DNA of 64,000 bases from Flavobacterium supellecticarium (GCF_004801375.1 NZ_SSNZ01000006.1:1-64000), one strand, 5' to 3'. Numbered from the stretch's first letter, positions 1-10,300 are shown. Notes: generated by a model from the sequence alone, not told the origin. Numbers and translations are program-made.

Positions 1-62
1 GAAAAAATTTTCTTCACTTTTCTCACTCAATACCCTTAAGAACTTCCCTGTTTTGCGGGTGG

Positions 63-94
63 CAAAGGTAAATCACTTTTTTATTTCTCGCAAA
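63..94 (-). promoter_or_regulatory. Stable-RNA-type promoter, proximal copy
   Basis: Read on the minus strand this is TTTG (94-91), 20 nt, then TACCTTTG (70-63), a perfect match to the Bacteroidota -33/-7 consensus with the normal spacing. The -7 box is followed by a CCCGCAAAA stretch and then by GAAGTTCTTAAG. This resembles the leader that precedes 16S rRNA genes in Flavobacteria as I remember it. No gene lies between here and base 1, so the transcript must run off the left edge. That it serves an rRNA operon is inference; a tRNA operon is also possible. Confidence 0.65.
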
Positions 95-174
95 TCTTTT
101 TTGACTTTTTTTCTAACCTTAGTCATTCCCAATCTGCCGTACTCTACATTCAATGAACTCCCTTATTGCGGCTG

Positions 175-205
175 CAAAACTAGAACCTTTTTCCGGTTTC
201 GCAAA
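175..205 (-). promoter_or_regulatory. Stable-RNA-type promoter, distal copy
   Basis: On the minus strand TTTG (205-202), 19 nt, then TAGTTTTG (182-175), again a perfect -33/-7 pair, followed by GCAGCCGC. About 17 bases further on lies GTTCATTGAA (plus 149-158), which resembles the boxA-like sequence of Bacteroidota rRNA leaders. It repeats the design of the promoter at 63-94, giving two tandem promoters about 110 bp apart that point off the left edge. Tandem strong promoters are typical of rRNA operons. Confidence 0.6.
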
Positions 206-551
206 CTTTATCATACCTTTTTTTAAATCTTTTTCTTAACAACCTCATTACAAAGACGTAACAACACCCGTTTTTTTTGATGGTCAGGGAACCCTTGTTC
301 TCATTATCCGGTTTTACTGGCGTTTTTGCCTTTTTTATCACTCAAAAACAAGACCTGACCCGTTACAAAAAACTGTCAACTCATCCGAAATTAGTAGCAG
401 CATACCTATATATAAGTGCGTCTTCTGAAAAATAATATCTGATCCGTTGTAAAAAATCGATTATCCGTAAATAAAAAAACTACCATTATATGATAGATAG
501 CACTAAATCCGAGCCGAAAATTATTTTGATCTACATACTTTATATAATAAA
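206..551. other. AT-rich intergenic stretch, no gene seen
   Basis: This lies between the leftward promoters and the palindrome behind the permease gene. I found no open frame with coding character on either strand, no tRNA fold and no clear promoter. It is simply AT-rich sequence with short homopolymer runs. Confidence 0.6.
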
Positions 552-584
552 ACACCTGACAGGTTTCAAAAACCTGTCAGGTGT
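552..584. repeat. REP-like palindrome, possible bidirectional terminator
   Basis: Perfect 15-bp inverted repeat, ACACCTGACAGGTTT (552-566) and its complement (570-584), with a 3-base loop. Close relatives occur at 24488-24520 and 43464-43494. It sits 25 bases past the stop codon of the minus-strand permease gene, where it could terminate or protect the transcript. The family resemblance between the three sites is direct; the function is inferred. Confidence 0.75.
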
Positions 585-608
585 AAAAGGTGTTGCATTA
601 TTTCTTTT

Positions 609-1844
609 TTAGTCGAAACGAATCGCTTTAACCGGAGAGATCTTAGTAATAATATAGGACGGAATCAGCAAAACAAGTAAACAAACGACTATCGTCCCCA
701 GGTTTAATGCTAAAATCGGAAGTACCTCTATAACCACCGGTGCTTCGGTAACATAATAATTCTCCGGATTTAATTTTACAATTCCAAAATATTTCTGAAC
801 CAACAACAATCCAATCCCGATTCCATTCCCCCAAAGCAGTCCTCTTATAATAAGGTATAGCGCATTGTATAAAAATATTTTTCGGATCATCCAGTTATCA
901 GCCCCAATCGATTTTAGAATCCCGATCATTTGTGTACGCTCCAAAATAAGTACCAACAAAGCCACAACCATATTAATTGTCGCCACAACCACCATCACGA
1001 TTAGTATGACTACTATATTAAAGTCGAACAATTTCAGCCACTCAAATATATTATAGTATTTCTCCTGAATCGTTATACTATTATAGGTAGGTGGAATTTC
1101 AGCGTAAATCGCCTCACCCTTTTCTTTTATCTTCGAAAAATCTTCAATAAAAACTTCAAACTCGCCCACTTGATCTTTACTCCATTTATTGATACGCTGA
1201 ACATGTCGGATATCACCTATTATATAAGACGCATCAAACTCCTGAAATCCGGAATTATAAATCCCGACGATTTCGAAACGGCGCAGGTTGGGTAATTTAT
1301 TCCCTTCCTCTTTCATAAAAAAGGTATTAAACTTATCCCCTAACTTTAATTGCAAACGATCCGCCAGGTATTTTGAAATGATCACTTCATTATTAAGCGC
1401 CCCTTTTAAATTTGGAATCCGACCGGCAACAATATACTCTTGAAGATCATTCCATCGAAAATCCTTACCAACACCTTTAAACACGATTCCTTCGAAAGCC
1501 GTCTCCGTTCGTATAATTCCAGCTTTGGACGCTGTAGCCTGTATATGACTGATACCGTCAATATTTTTAAACTTCGGATAAAACGACTGATGAATCGAAA
1601 TAGGCTCCACACTTACCTCGGACTGATTATCATCGTAGTTGGTAATAATCACATGCCCATTAAAAGCCGCGATTTTCTGGCGTATTTTTTGCTGCAATCC
1701 AACGCCGGTCGCCACGGAAACAATCATCATAACGATTCCGATGGCAATAGCCGCAATTGCAATTTTTATTATTGGTGCAGATATACTACTTTTATAGTTT
1801 TTAGTAGTAATTAGGCGTTTTGCTATAAAATATTCTAATCTCAA
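609..1844 (-). CDS. LolC/LolE-type ABC transporter permease
   Basis: A 411-residue inner-membrane permease of the FtsX/MacB_PCD family. These proteins work with an ATPase in lipoprotein release or similar export. It shows the usual plan: a transmembrane helix near residues 25-50, a large periplasmic domain to about 270, then three more helices (about 275-300, 325-350, 375-400), ending in ISPVKAIRFD as is common in this family. The start is TTG at 1844; the LEYFIAKRL N-terminus directly after it is characteristic, so a later ATG start is unlikely. The gene starts only 5 bp from the divergent gene at 1850, leaving no dedicated promoter space. No ATPase gene is adjacent. Confidence 0.85.
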   Translation of the reverse strand: MRLEYFIAKRLITTKNYKSSISAPIIKIAIAAIAIGIVMMIVSVATGVGLQQKIRQKIAAFNGHVIITNYDDNQSEVSVEPISIHQSFYPKFKNIDGISHIQATASKAGIIRTETAFEGIVFKGVGKDFRWNDLQEYIVAGRIPNLKGALNNEVIISKYLADRLQLKLGDKFNTFFMKEEGNKLPNLRRFEIVGIYNSGFQEFDASYIIGDIRHVQRINKWSKDQVGEFEVFIEDFSKIKEKGEAIYAEIPPTYNSITIQEKYYNIFEWLKLFDFNIVVILIVMVVVATINMVVALLVLILERTQMIGILKSIGADNWMIRKIFLYNALYLIIRGLLWGNGIGIGLLLVQKYFGIVKLNPENYYVTEAPVVIEVLPILALNLGTIVVCLLVLLIPSYIITKISPVKAIRFD

Positions 1845-1849
1845 AACTT

Positions 1850-3106
1850 ATGGTATCAAATTCCGTTTTCAAAAATACAGTTTTATTCTTGGTTTTAGCG
1901 ATAGTATCCTGCGGAAATTCTGCGATTAAGCACAAAGACCCGAAAACCTATCCAACAAACGAGGCTACAACTGCCAATCGGCCAAAGGAACCGATTCTTA
2001 CCGGAGCCGATAATTTTGAAAAATACCAGTCACTTCTTAGCGGCAAGAAAATTGGCATTGTAACCAATCCGACCAGTATTGTCAACTACGACGGCGACAA
2101 ACAAAAGTTAAGTAAGCCCCATCACCTTGTTGACTTCCTATTAAAAAACAAATTGGATGTTGTAAAAATATTTGCACCGGAACACGGTTTCCGCGGAACC
2201 GCCGATGCAGGAGAATTGATCAAAGACGGAAAAGACACGCAAACCGGTTTGCCGATCATCTCCTTATATGGTAACAATAAAAAGCCAAAACCGGAACAAT
2301 TAAAGCAAATTGACGTCATGGTTTTTGACCTGCAAGATGTGGGCGCCCGATTTTACACCTATATCTCCTCCTTACATTATGTGATGGAAGCCTGTGCCGA
2401 AGAAAATATTCCTTTAATTGTCCTGGATCGTCCGAACCCGAACGGTAGTATTATTGATGGTCCGATATTGGAAAAAGAATTTACCAGCTTTGTGGGCATG
2501 CATCCGATTCCGGTTTTACATGGGATGACTATTGGGGAATATGCACGAATGATCAATGGCGAAAAATGGCTAAAAAACGGGGTGCAATCTCAGTTGGAAG
2601 TTATCGCCTGTACGAACTATAAACGAACTATGCCGTATAGTTTACCGGTAAAGCCCTCACCCAACCTTCCTAATGATCAATCCATCAACCTATATGCCAG
2701 TCTTTGTTTGTTTGAAGGCACCAATGTGAGTATGGGACGCGGTACCGACAAACAATTCCAGATTTATGGTTCTCCATTTCTGCCAAAATCCGATTTTAGT
2801 TTTACGCCCGGGCCGAATTTAGGTGCTAAAGATCCTGTACACAACGGTAAAGTGTGTTATGGCGAAGACTTATCCGGTATCCCAAAAGTGACCAACCTCC
2901 AGCTAAAATGGCTGATCAAAGCCTTTAGCGAAACTTCCGATAAAAAAGTATTCTTTAACAGCTTTTTTTCCAAACTGGCCGGAACGCAGAAATTGCAACA
3001 GCAAATCGAATCCGGATTGCCCGAAACAGCCATTCGGAAATCCTGGGAAAAAGGCCTGAATTCCTTTAAAAAAATGCGCACTGCCTACCTTATATATGAA
3101 GACTAA
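1850..3106 (+). CDS. DUF1343 lipoprotein, NamZ-like exo-beta-N-acetylmuramidase family
   Basis: 418 residues. The N-terminus has a hydrophobic stretch ending in a lipobox with Cys21 (AIVSC), so the product is probably an outer-membrane or periplasmic lipoprotein. The body carries the family's conserved blocks: GIVTNPTS near 68, APEHGFRG near 107, FDLQDVGARFYTY near 159 and a GRGTDKQF-type block near 298. The family includes NamZ, which trims terminal N-acetylmuramic acid from peptidoglycan fragments, so a role in wall recycling or scavenging is likely but not proven. It is followed after 12 bp by the histidine kinase gene and could be cotranscribed with it. The ATG is 5 bp from the divergent TTG start of the permease. 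Confidence 0.85.
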   Translation: MVSNSVFKNTVLFLVLAIVSCGNSAIKHKDPKTYPTNEATTANRPKEPILTGADNFEKYQSLLSGKKIGIVTNPTSIVNYDGDKQKLSKPHHLVDFLLKNKLDVVKIFAPEHGFRGTADAGELIKDGKDTQTGLPIISLYGNNKKPKPEQLKQIDVMVFDLQDVGARFYTYISSLHYVMEACAEENIPLIVLDRPNPNGSIIDGPILEKEFTSFVGMHPIPVLHGMTIGEYARMINGEKWLKNGVQSQLEVIACTNYKRTMPYSLPVKPSPNLPNDQSINLYASLCLFEGTNVSMGRGTDKQFQIYGSPFLPKSDFSFTPGPNLGAKDPVHNGKVCYGEDLSGIPKVTNLQLKWLIKAFSETSDKKVFFNSFFSKLAGTQKLQQQIESGLPETAIRKSWEKGLNSFKKMRTAYLIYED

Positions 3107-3118
3107 TTTTTCAGATGC

Positions 3119-4678
3119 TTGAAATTCCCGATTAAAAATACCATTTCCCGTCGCACTTTCTTAATTACATCGCTTATTGTGATCGTAATTACGACGGTGG
3201 CTATTTTTATTTTAAGCAATCTGATAACCCAAATCACCGAAAAATCCAATGAAGAAATTGCCCAGCGTAGTTTTCTAAAAAAATACGAAGTCTTACAACA
3301 GGAATTCGGTCGCTTGCTGGAACAAAAGAAAAACGTACAGGAAGTCCTTAAAATAAGTAATGATCAAAACATAATCAACAACCTTACGGTACTCAATGCG
3401 ATTCAGTTGAGCAATCCGGTTGTATTGTGCAACTGGTTTCAGATTAACAACGGTACGATTTACACCAACGATTCTGAAAAAGGTACTTTCCAAAAGCACC
3501 TGAATCTTTTGGTTGATCCTTCTGCTAAAGAAGAAAACTCCAGTATACTTTTAAAACAGGGCGATACCTTAATATGGCGCAACTATTTTAAAATTAAAAA
3601 AGACGACGCCACGACCATCCGTTATGGTTATGATATTGATTTAAAAAAATTACATGACTATTTTGCATTAATCGACGGTAATGCGCCAAACTATGCGTTT
3701 GTTTTCGACCAAAACGGAACCTGTATCTTCCACCCGGAAGCAGAAAAAAACGGTAAAAACATTTTTGATTTTACCAGTCTGAATCCTTCGGATACGCTTA
3801 TCACGAACAAATCCGGATTCAATGAAACCGTCGCTTTATCGGAATACCTGCAACTGGATGTAATCCGGTTTGTAAAGCCTTTAAAACTGGAAGGTATCAA
3901 CTGGTATGTGTGTATCAACTTCCCGAAAATGATCGCCGATGAAAATGTAAACAAAGTCAAACAACATGCCTCGGCCATATATTTGATTACTACATTTATT
4001 CTGGTTTTTATCTTTTACCTTTTTAATCGTGCCAACCGAAAAGAATATCTGGAAAAAGAAGCCCTGGTTGCTGATAAAAACAAGCTGCTTCTGGAAAACG
4101 AAAAGGTTCACAAAGAAAATGCATTGATTCAGTTGCAACAACTCAAGGAACAAATCAATCCGCATTTTCTGTTCAATACGCTCAACTCCTTATATATGTT
4201 AATTGACGTTGACGCGCCAAAGGCTAAAAAATTTACTTTAAACCTGTCGAAAATATACCGTTATCTGATTGACCCGCCACAGGAAAACATTGTCCCTTTG
4301 AGCGATGAACTTTCTTTTATCGAACAATACATCTTTTTACAGATGACCCGTTTTAATCAGGAATTACAATTTTCGATTGAAATTGAGGACGATTCGGGGC
4401 TAATCAAAAACATTCCGTATTTATCGTTACAGATTTGTATTGAAAATGTAATTAAACACAATTTGGCCACCATAGAATCGCCTTTAAAATCACGCATTAT
4501 TGTTAAAAAAGACGCTGTATTTATTATCAATAATTTACAAAAAAAGACCAGTACCGAACAAAGTAATAATTTTGGCTTAAAATACTTACAAAGTATCTAT
4601 AATTATTATTCTAAAAAAGACTTCAAAACCTTTGAAGAAAATGGAGAATTTATTTGCATTCTACCACTAATTGAGTAA
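3119..4678 (+). CDS. LytS-type sensor histidine kinase
   Basis: 519 residues. A helix at about 14-36 and a second at about 285-305 enclose an extracytoplasmic sensor of some 245 residues, probably Cache/PAS-like. A short coiled region leads to the His_kinase (PF06580) signature NPHFLFNTLN with the phospho-acceptor His349. The ATPase domain is compact: the N-box region is ICIENVIKHN and the C-terminus holds FGLKYLQSIYNYY. Kinases of this class pair with LytTR regulators; the obvious partner is encoded at 12129-12893, on the far side of the protease-susCD genes. The start is TTG at 3119: the ATG at 3115 runs into a stop after six codons, and no other in-frame start precedes the first membrane helix. 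Confidence 0.88.
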   Translation: MKFPIKNTISRRTFLITSLIVIVITTVAIFILSNLITQITEKSNEEIAQRSFLKKYEVLQQEFGRLLEQKKNVQEVLKISNDQNIINNLTVLNAIQLSNPVVLCNWFQINNGTIYTNDSEKGTFQKHLNLLVDPSAKEENSSILLKQGDTLIWRNYFKIKKDDATTIRYGYDIDLKKLHDYFALIDGNAPNYAFVFDQNGTCIFHPEAEKNGKNIFDFTSLNPSDTLITNKSGFNETVALSEYLQLDVIRFVKPLKLEGINWYVCINFPKMIADENVNKVKQHASAIYLITTFILVFIFYLFNRANRKEYLEKEALVADKNKLLLENEKVHKENALIQLQQLKEQINPHFLFNTLNSLYMLIDVDAPKAKKFTLNLSKIYRYLIDPPQENIVPLSDELSFIEQYIFLQMTRFNQELQFSIEIEDDSGLIKNIPYLSLQICIENVIKHNLATIESPLKSRIIVKKDAVFIINNLQKKTSTEQSNNFGLKYLQSIYNYYSKKDFKTFEENGEFICILPLIE

Positions 4679-4686
4679 GAATAAGT

Positions 4687-4717
4687 CATTCACTCCCAAA
4701 TTAGAGCCACTCACTCC
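4687..4717 (+). promoter_or_regulatory. Candidate LytTR operator: 10-bp direct repeat with 21-bp period
   Basis: CATTCACTCC (4687-4696) and CACTCACTCC (4708-4717) match at 9 of 10 positions and start exactly 21 bp apart, two helical turns. LytTR regulators such as AgrA and ComE bind pairs of 9-10-bp direct repeats with this period. The second repeat ends 3 bp before the TTG of the putative -33 element, the position expected of an activator. A LytTR regulator and its probable kinase flank the operon. The repeat is visible in the sequence; its use by this regulator is inferred. Confidence 0.6.
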
Positions 4718-4720
4718 GTT

Positions 4721-4755
4721 TTGTTTTTATATCGTCACAGGAACTTCTAAATTTC
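4721..4755 (+). promoter_or_regulatory. Putative promoter of the protease-susC-susD operon
   Basis: TTG at 4721-4723 and TAAATTTC at 4748-4755 (7 of 8 to TAnnTTTG), separated by 24 nt, about one base longer than usual. A slightly poor promoter directly downstream of a direct-repeat operator fits activator dependence. The ATG of the protease follows 31 bases later. Confidence 0.45.
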
Positions 4756-4786
4756 GAGACAATTATTTAACCAAAACTTAACATAA

Positions 4787-7372
4787 ATGAAAAAAAAGAC
4801 ACTCATATCAAGCACAAAATATGTATTGGTATTGTTGTTTTTATTGAGTAATGTTACTGCATTTTCCCAGAAAAAGAAACAAAAAGAAACAAAAACAGAA
4901 ACTACTAAAGACACGATTGCAAAAACCAAAGGTTATGCTGAATTACTAAAAAAAGGATCCTTGAAAAAGGGGCTTTTTAACGTTATTCAGGTAAAGACCG
5001 ACATTTATTTCGAAATCCCCGACAGTTTGATGGGAAGGGAATTCCTCGTTGTAAATAAACTGTCACAGGTTCCGATGCAGGTAAATGAGGCCGGATTAAA
5101 CAAAGGAATGAATTACGAAAACAAAGTAATTTCATTCTATAAAGATACTGTTGCTAAAAAGGTATGGGTAAAATCGTCACTTCCTAAAGTTTCCTCTCCG
5201 GAAACTGATGCCATTACGGCATCGGTAAAGGATAACTTTTCCGAATCAATCATTGAAGTTTTTGATATCGAAACCAAAAACAGTGATTCCACCTCGGTAG
5301 TGATCAAAGTAAACAAAGTATTCGACGGAAAACAAAAAAGCTTTAACGATGTACTAAGTAACATCGGATTTGGCGGATCGGTCAAATCGGATCTGTCGTA
5401 TATCGAAGCTGTTAAAACCTTTCCGGGTAATATTGTTGTAAAATCGCAATTAACGACCTCTGTAAGTGAAGGCGGACCTGCTTTATCCGTAACTTTAGGG
5501 GTGACTAGCAATATTGTTTTGTTGGATAAAGTCCCGATGAAGCCCCGTTTCCTGGATAAGCGAATCGGGTACTTTACCGAAAAACACTGGTATTTTAATG
5601 ACAACCAGCATGCGATGGTTGAGAAAGAATTAATTACGAGATGGCGATTGGAGCCGAAAAAAGAAGATGAAGCGCGTTATTTAAAAGGGGAGTTAGTAGA
5701 ACCTAAAAAACCAATTGTATACTATATCGATCCGTCCACTCCAAAACAGTGGCGTCAATATATTATAGACGGTGTTCATGACTGGCAGGCCGCTTTTGAG
5801 AGAGCCGGATTTAAAAATGCCGTAATAGCCAAAGAACCAACGGAAAGCGATACGGATTTTGACATTGATGACGTTCGTTATTCTGTTATCACGTATGCGG
5901 CTTCCCCAAAAGCGAATGCCATGGGACCATCGGTTGTGGATCCTAGAAGTGGTGAGATTATTGAAGCCGACATTATCTGGTGGCACAATGTAATGACTTC
6001 ATTACACAGCTGGATGCGAATTCAAACGGGACCAATTGATCCGAAAGCCAGAGGAAACAAATTCAGCGACACTCATATGGGAGAAGCAATTCGTTTTGTA
6101 TCCTCCCACGAAGTGGGACACACGTTTGGCTTAAAACACAATATGGGTGCTTCGTTTGCTTTTGAAGTGGATTCATTGCGTTCGAAAGTCTTTACCGAAA
6201 AAATGGGAGGAACCGCTCCGTCGATCATGGATTATGCCCGTTACAATTATGTGGCACAACCGGAAGACGGTGTAACGGCAATCACCCCGAAAATTGGTGA
6301 ATATGACAAATATGCAATTGAATGGGGGTATCGTTGGTATCCGAATGAGTCAGAGGAAAAGACAAAGCTAAGTGCTTTGATTGGCAAGCATCAGAACGAT
6401 CCGATGTATTTCTACGGAGAGCAACAGGATGGTGGTGCAATTATCGATCCGCGTTCACAGTCCGAAGATTTAGGGAACGATGCAGTTAAAGCAAGCGAAT
6501 ATGGATTGAAAAACCTGAAACGCGTTGTAGACAATATTTTAACCTGGACGTATGAAAAGGATGCTTCCTATTATGAAACCGGAAAACTGTATATCGGAAC
6601 AATCGGTCAATGGCAATTATACAACCGTCATGTTTTAAACAATATCGGAGGTGTATACCTGAACACTACCGTTCACGGTGATCACAAATCCAGTTATGTT
6701 CCGGTTTCGGCTACGATGCAACGTAAAGCAACCGATTATTTGCTTCGAAATGTGATTACAATTCCGCAATGGTTGTTTTTTAACCCGATCCTTGACAAAA
6801 CCAATCCGTTAAAAGATTCTCCAGTGGGTCCCTACGAATACACACCGTACACCCTTTCGAGAGAATTACAATATGGCATACTATACGATTTGTTTAGTGA
6901 CGAGCGTTTACTTCGCATGATCGAGAACGAACTTTACCAGCGAAATGGCGCAAAAGACAAATTGTTTACGGTTAGTGATCTCTTTAAACGTGTTCATCAA
7001 CAGGTATTCAGTGGTACAATTCAGAACAAATCGTTGTCGATTTTGGAACGTATGACACAGAAAAATTATGTAGATGTATTGATCGTTTCGACCAATAAAT
7101 TATTTGAAAAGACAGATGCTAAAAAATTAATGTTTACCAAAACGCTGAACATGCCAATGCTTTGCAATCATGTTCATGAAGACCAGATGATACGCAACAT
7201 TAATCAATCATCATTAAAAAGAGTTACCGAAGTAACCTCTGAAAAGAAAGGCGAACTAAACAAGGTATTACAACTTTTAAAACTAAAGAAAAACACCGGA
7301 AATCTGGAAACCCGAAACCACTATTCGGATTTAATCAATCGAATTGAAAAAGCACTAAACAATCCTCTATAA
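4787..7372 (+). CDS. Exported zinc metalloprotease, metzincin-like (DUF5117/DUF4953 type)
   Basis: 861 residues with an N-terminal signal peptide (about 1-27, ending VTAFSQ), so exported. The active site HEVGHTFGLKH gives the full metzincin zinc motif HExxHxxGxxH with His441, Glu442, His445, Gly448 and His451, and a Met-turn follows (SIMDY, Met481). The upstream region (residues ~90-280) matches the Bacteroidota DUF5117-type domain and the C-terminal part DUF4953, as far as I recognise them. It is the first gene of an apparent operon with susC (15 bp on) and susD, suggesting it releases peptides that the SusCD pair imports. Substrate unknown. Confidence 0.85.
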   Translation: MKKKTLISSTKYVLVLLFLLSNVTAFSQKKKQKETKTETTKDTIAKTKGYAELLKKGSLKKGLFNVIQVKTDIYFEIPDSLMGREFLVVNKLSQVPMQVNEAGLNKGMNYENKVISFYKDTVAKKVWVKSSLPKVSSPETDAITASVKDNFSESIIEVFDIETKNSDSTSVVIKVNKVFDGKQKSFNDVLSNIGFGGSVKSDLSYIEAVKTFPGNIVVKSQLTTSVSEGGPALSVTLGVTSNIVLLDKVPMKPRFLDKRIGYFTEKHWYFNDNQHAMVEKELITRWRLEPKKEDEARYLKGELVEPKKPIVYYIDPSTPKQWRQYIIDGVHDWQAAFERAGFKNAVIAKEPTESDTDFDIDDVRYSVITYAASPKANAMGPSVVDPRSGEIIEADIIWWHNVMTSLHSWMRIQTGPIDPKARGNKFSDTHMGEAIRFVSSHEVGHTFGLKHNMGASFAFEVDSLRSKVFTEKMGGTAPSIMDYARYNYVAQPEDGVTAITPKIGEYDKYAIEWGYRWYPNESEEKTKLSALIGKHQNDPMYFYGEQQDGGAIIDPRSQSEDLGNDAVKASEYGLKNLKRVVDNILTWTYEKDASYYETGKLYIGTIGQWQLYNRHVLNNIGGVYLNTTVHGDHKSSYVPVSATMQRKATDYLLRNVITIPQWLFFNPILDKTNPLKDSPVGPYEYTPYTLSRELQYGILYDLFSDERLLRMIENELYQRNGAKDKLFTVSDLFKRVHQQVFSGTIQNKSLSILERMTQKNYVDVLIVSTNKLFEKTDAKKLMFTKTLNMPMLCNHVHEDQMIRNINQSSLKRVTEVTSEKKGELNKVLQLLKLKKNTGNLETRNHYSDLINRIEKALNNPL

Positions 7373-7387
7373 ACTAACAATTCAAAA

Positions 7388-10300
7388 ATGAAAAGACTAT
7401 TAATTTTAATGACACTCCTCCTCTCCCTTGCGGGATATTCCCAAGAGAGCAGGACGATTACAGGAAAGGTAATCGATGCACAGGACAAATTACCTATGCC
7501 TGGTGTTTCGATTTATGTAGAAAATAAATCGATAGCCACCAAAACCGGTCAAAGCGGAATTATTGAAAGTACCGGCGTGGGTACGGTAACCGACATGGAC
7601 GGTAATTTTAAACTGGAAATCACCAAAGATGTAAAAAGCCTGCGCGTTAGTTTTATAGGTTATGAATCCTACCTGATCGATTTGACTTCACAAAGCCACT
7701 ATACTGTTAATCTGAAGTCCGATTTGAATCAATTACAGGAAGTAGTTGTAACTGGTTACCAAAAAATTGAAAAGCGTAAGCTAACCGCTGCTTTGGTAAA
7801 AGTAGACATGGAGAATATCCAACAAGCTGGTGTAGCCAGCGTCGACCAACTTTTAATAGGTCAGGTTGCCGGTGTAGCCATAACACCAGGTAACGGAGCA
7901 CCGGGAGGCGCTGCAAAAATCCGAATCAGGGGAACGGCCTCACTATCCGGTCCTCAGGATCCGCTATGGGTATTGGACGGACTTCCATTGGAAGGAAACG
8001 ATGCTCCAAAATTTAATGACAAAGAGAATATTGATCAATTAAATAATTTTTCAATTGCCGGTTTAAATCCGGATGATATTAAAGACATTACCATCCTAAA
8101 AGATGCTGCCGCTACTGCCATATATGGAGCGCGTGCTGCTAACGGAGTAATTGTAATTACAACCAAAAAAGGTAGAAAAGGACGTATGGCTGTTAATTTT
8201 ACTGCCAATACATTCGTAACACAAAAGCCTGATTTTTCAAAGTTAAACCTGATGGATGCCAACCAAAAGGTTGATTTCGAACTCGGTTTGGCCAGTCGTC
8301 CGGAATTAACATACCGCGATGATAAAGGTGCTATTTCACGTATTTTGAACACCAGTGGTGAGCTAGGTGCCTACCGTGCCGGTGGTTTTTCGGCACTGAC
8401 ACCGGCAACACAGCAGGCGATCAATGCGTTACGTGCCAACCAAACCAACTGGGGTGATTTATTATACCGTACAGCTGTGAACCAACAATATGGATTGAGC
8501 TTATCTGGTGGTGGTGAAAAATCGGATTACTATTTTTCATTAGGGTATTACGACGAAAAAGGAGCCACTATCGGAACCGGATTCGAACGTTATAACATTA
8601 CCTTGAAAAACAATTATGAAGTATCGGATAAATTAAAAGTAGGCGTTGGCCTTTTCGGAACGCAGAGTAAAAACACCTCGTATATTTCCGATACAGATGC
8701 TTTTACCAACCCGGGAAATTATTCAAGAAATGCCAACCCGTATTTGTCACCATTGGATGCCGACGGTAACTATGTGTACGACAAAGATATTCAGGGTTAT
8801 TCGGATCGTTATGTACCGTTTAACTTTTTGGAGGAGCGCAACAACACCTCCTATCAGTTAAAAACCAGAGCGTTAAAAGCGATTTTCGATTTGGAATACA
8901 AGGTAACCAACGATTTAAAGTTAACCTCTCAAATCGGTTTACAAATGGACAATTCCGACACCGAAAAATATGCGGGTAAGGAAACGTATTTCACCCGTAA
9001 GGAGCGCGAAAAAACCAGACGTTTTAAAAACGGAGGCTTTTATTATTTCCTTCCGGATGGTGGAATCATCCAGAATTGGGACACTGATTTTTTCCAGTAT
9101 AATATCAAAACACAATTGACCTATAATAAAACACTTGGTGAGAAACACGAACTGGATCTTTTGATAGGTAACGAATTACGAAGAACATACAATACGAGTA
9201 TCTATTCAAGAGGCTATGGTTACAACCGCCAAACCGGAACAACATCACAAATTCTGTTCCCGGATCAGTCAACAGCGGATGAAGCGCAGTACAAAACGTA
9301 TGGTAGAAACCACAACGAAAATGCCTTTGCATCGTTTTATGCTACCGCATCCTATACCTACGACAGAAAATATACTATTTTCGGAAGTGTACGTTATGAT
9401 GGTTCCGACTTATTTGGTGTAGATCCGAAATATAAATATTTACCATTATGGTCTATTTCGGGATCATGGTTGGCTTCGGAAGAAAGCTTCCTGAAAGACA
9501 ATGTACCGACGATCAGCAACCTTCGTTTTAGAGGTTCTTATGGTCTACAAGGGAATATCGACAAAAACACCTCTCCGTTTGTAGTAGGAAACTACGGAAA
9601 TGTGAGTATTCTTCCGGGACAAACGGAACAAACTATTGTCGTAACGAGCCCGCCAAACAGTAAATTACGTTGGGAAAAAACTGAAAACGTAAACGTTGGT
9701 TTCGATTTAGGCGTATTGAAAAACCGTATTAGTGTAGCCGCCGATCTGTATGGACGTAAGAGTACCGACCTTTTAGGCGTACGTGCTTTACCACTTGAAA
9801 GCGGTTTCGAATATACCAATATGAACTGGGCTCAGGTTACCAATAAAGGTTATGAGATCTCATTAACCACAAAAAATATTGACAACCAGAATTTCAAATG
9901 GACGACCAATTTCAATTTAGCACACAACAAAAGTAATATCGACCGTATCCAAGTACGTGCCAACAGTTACTTACCATCCGGTGAAGGTTACCCGGTGAAT
10001 GCCGTATTTGCCTTGAAAACCGCAGGAATCGACGCTAATGGTTACCCTCAGTTTGTAGGTAGCGACGGACAAGTGGTGAGTGCTGTAGAGTTCTTCCAGT
10101 TATACGATCCGTATGCCGATATTATACCAGGTGAATTAGCGCAATCCCGTTTAACCGAGAATGCCGATAAATTCAGAAGTTTATTTTCCTATGTGGGTGA
10201 TCGTGATCCAAAATATACCGGAGGTTTGATCAACACGTTTAAAATTAAAAACTTTGATGTAACGGTTTCGGCGGCATTTAACTTAAAACAAACGGTAGTA

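Noticed and set aside
1440..1814. 124-codon plus-strand frame within the permease gene
   Set aside because: Antisense shadow of a clearly conserved permease; low-complexity His/Asn content and no start context.
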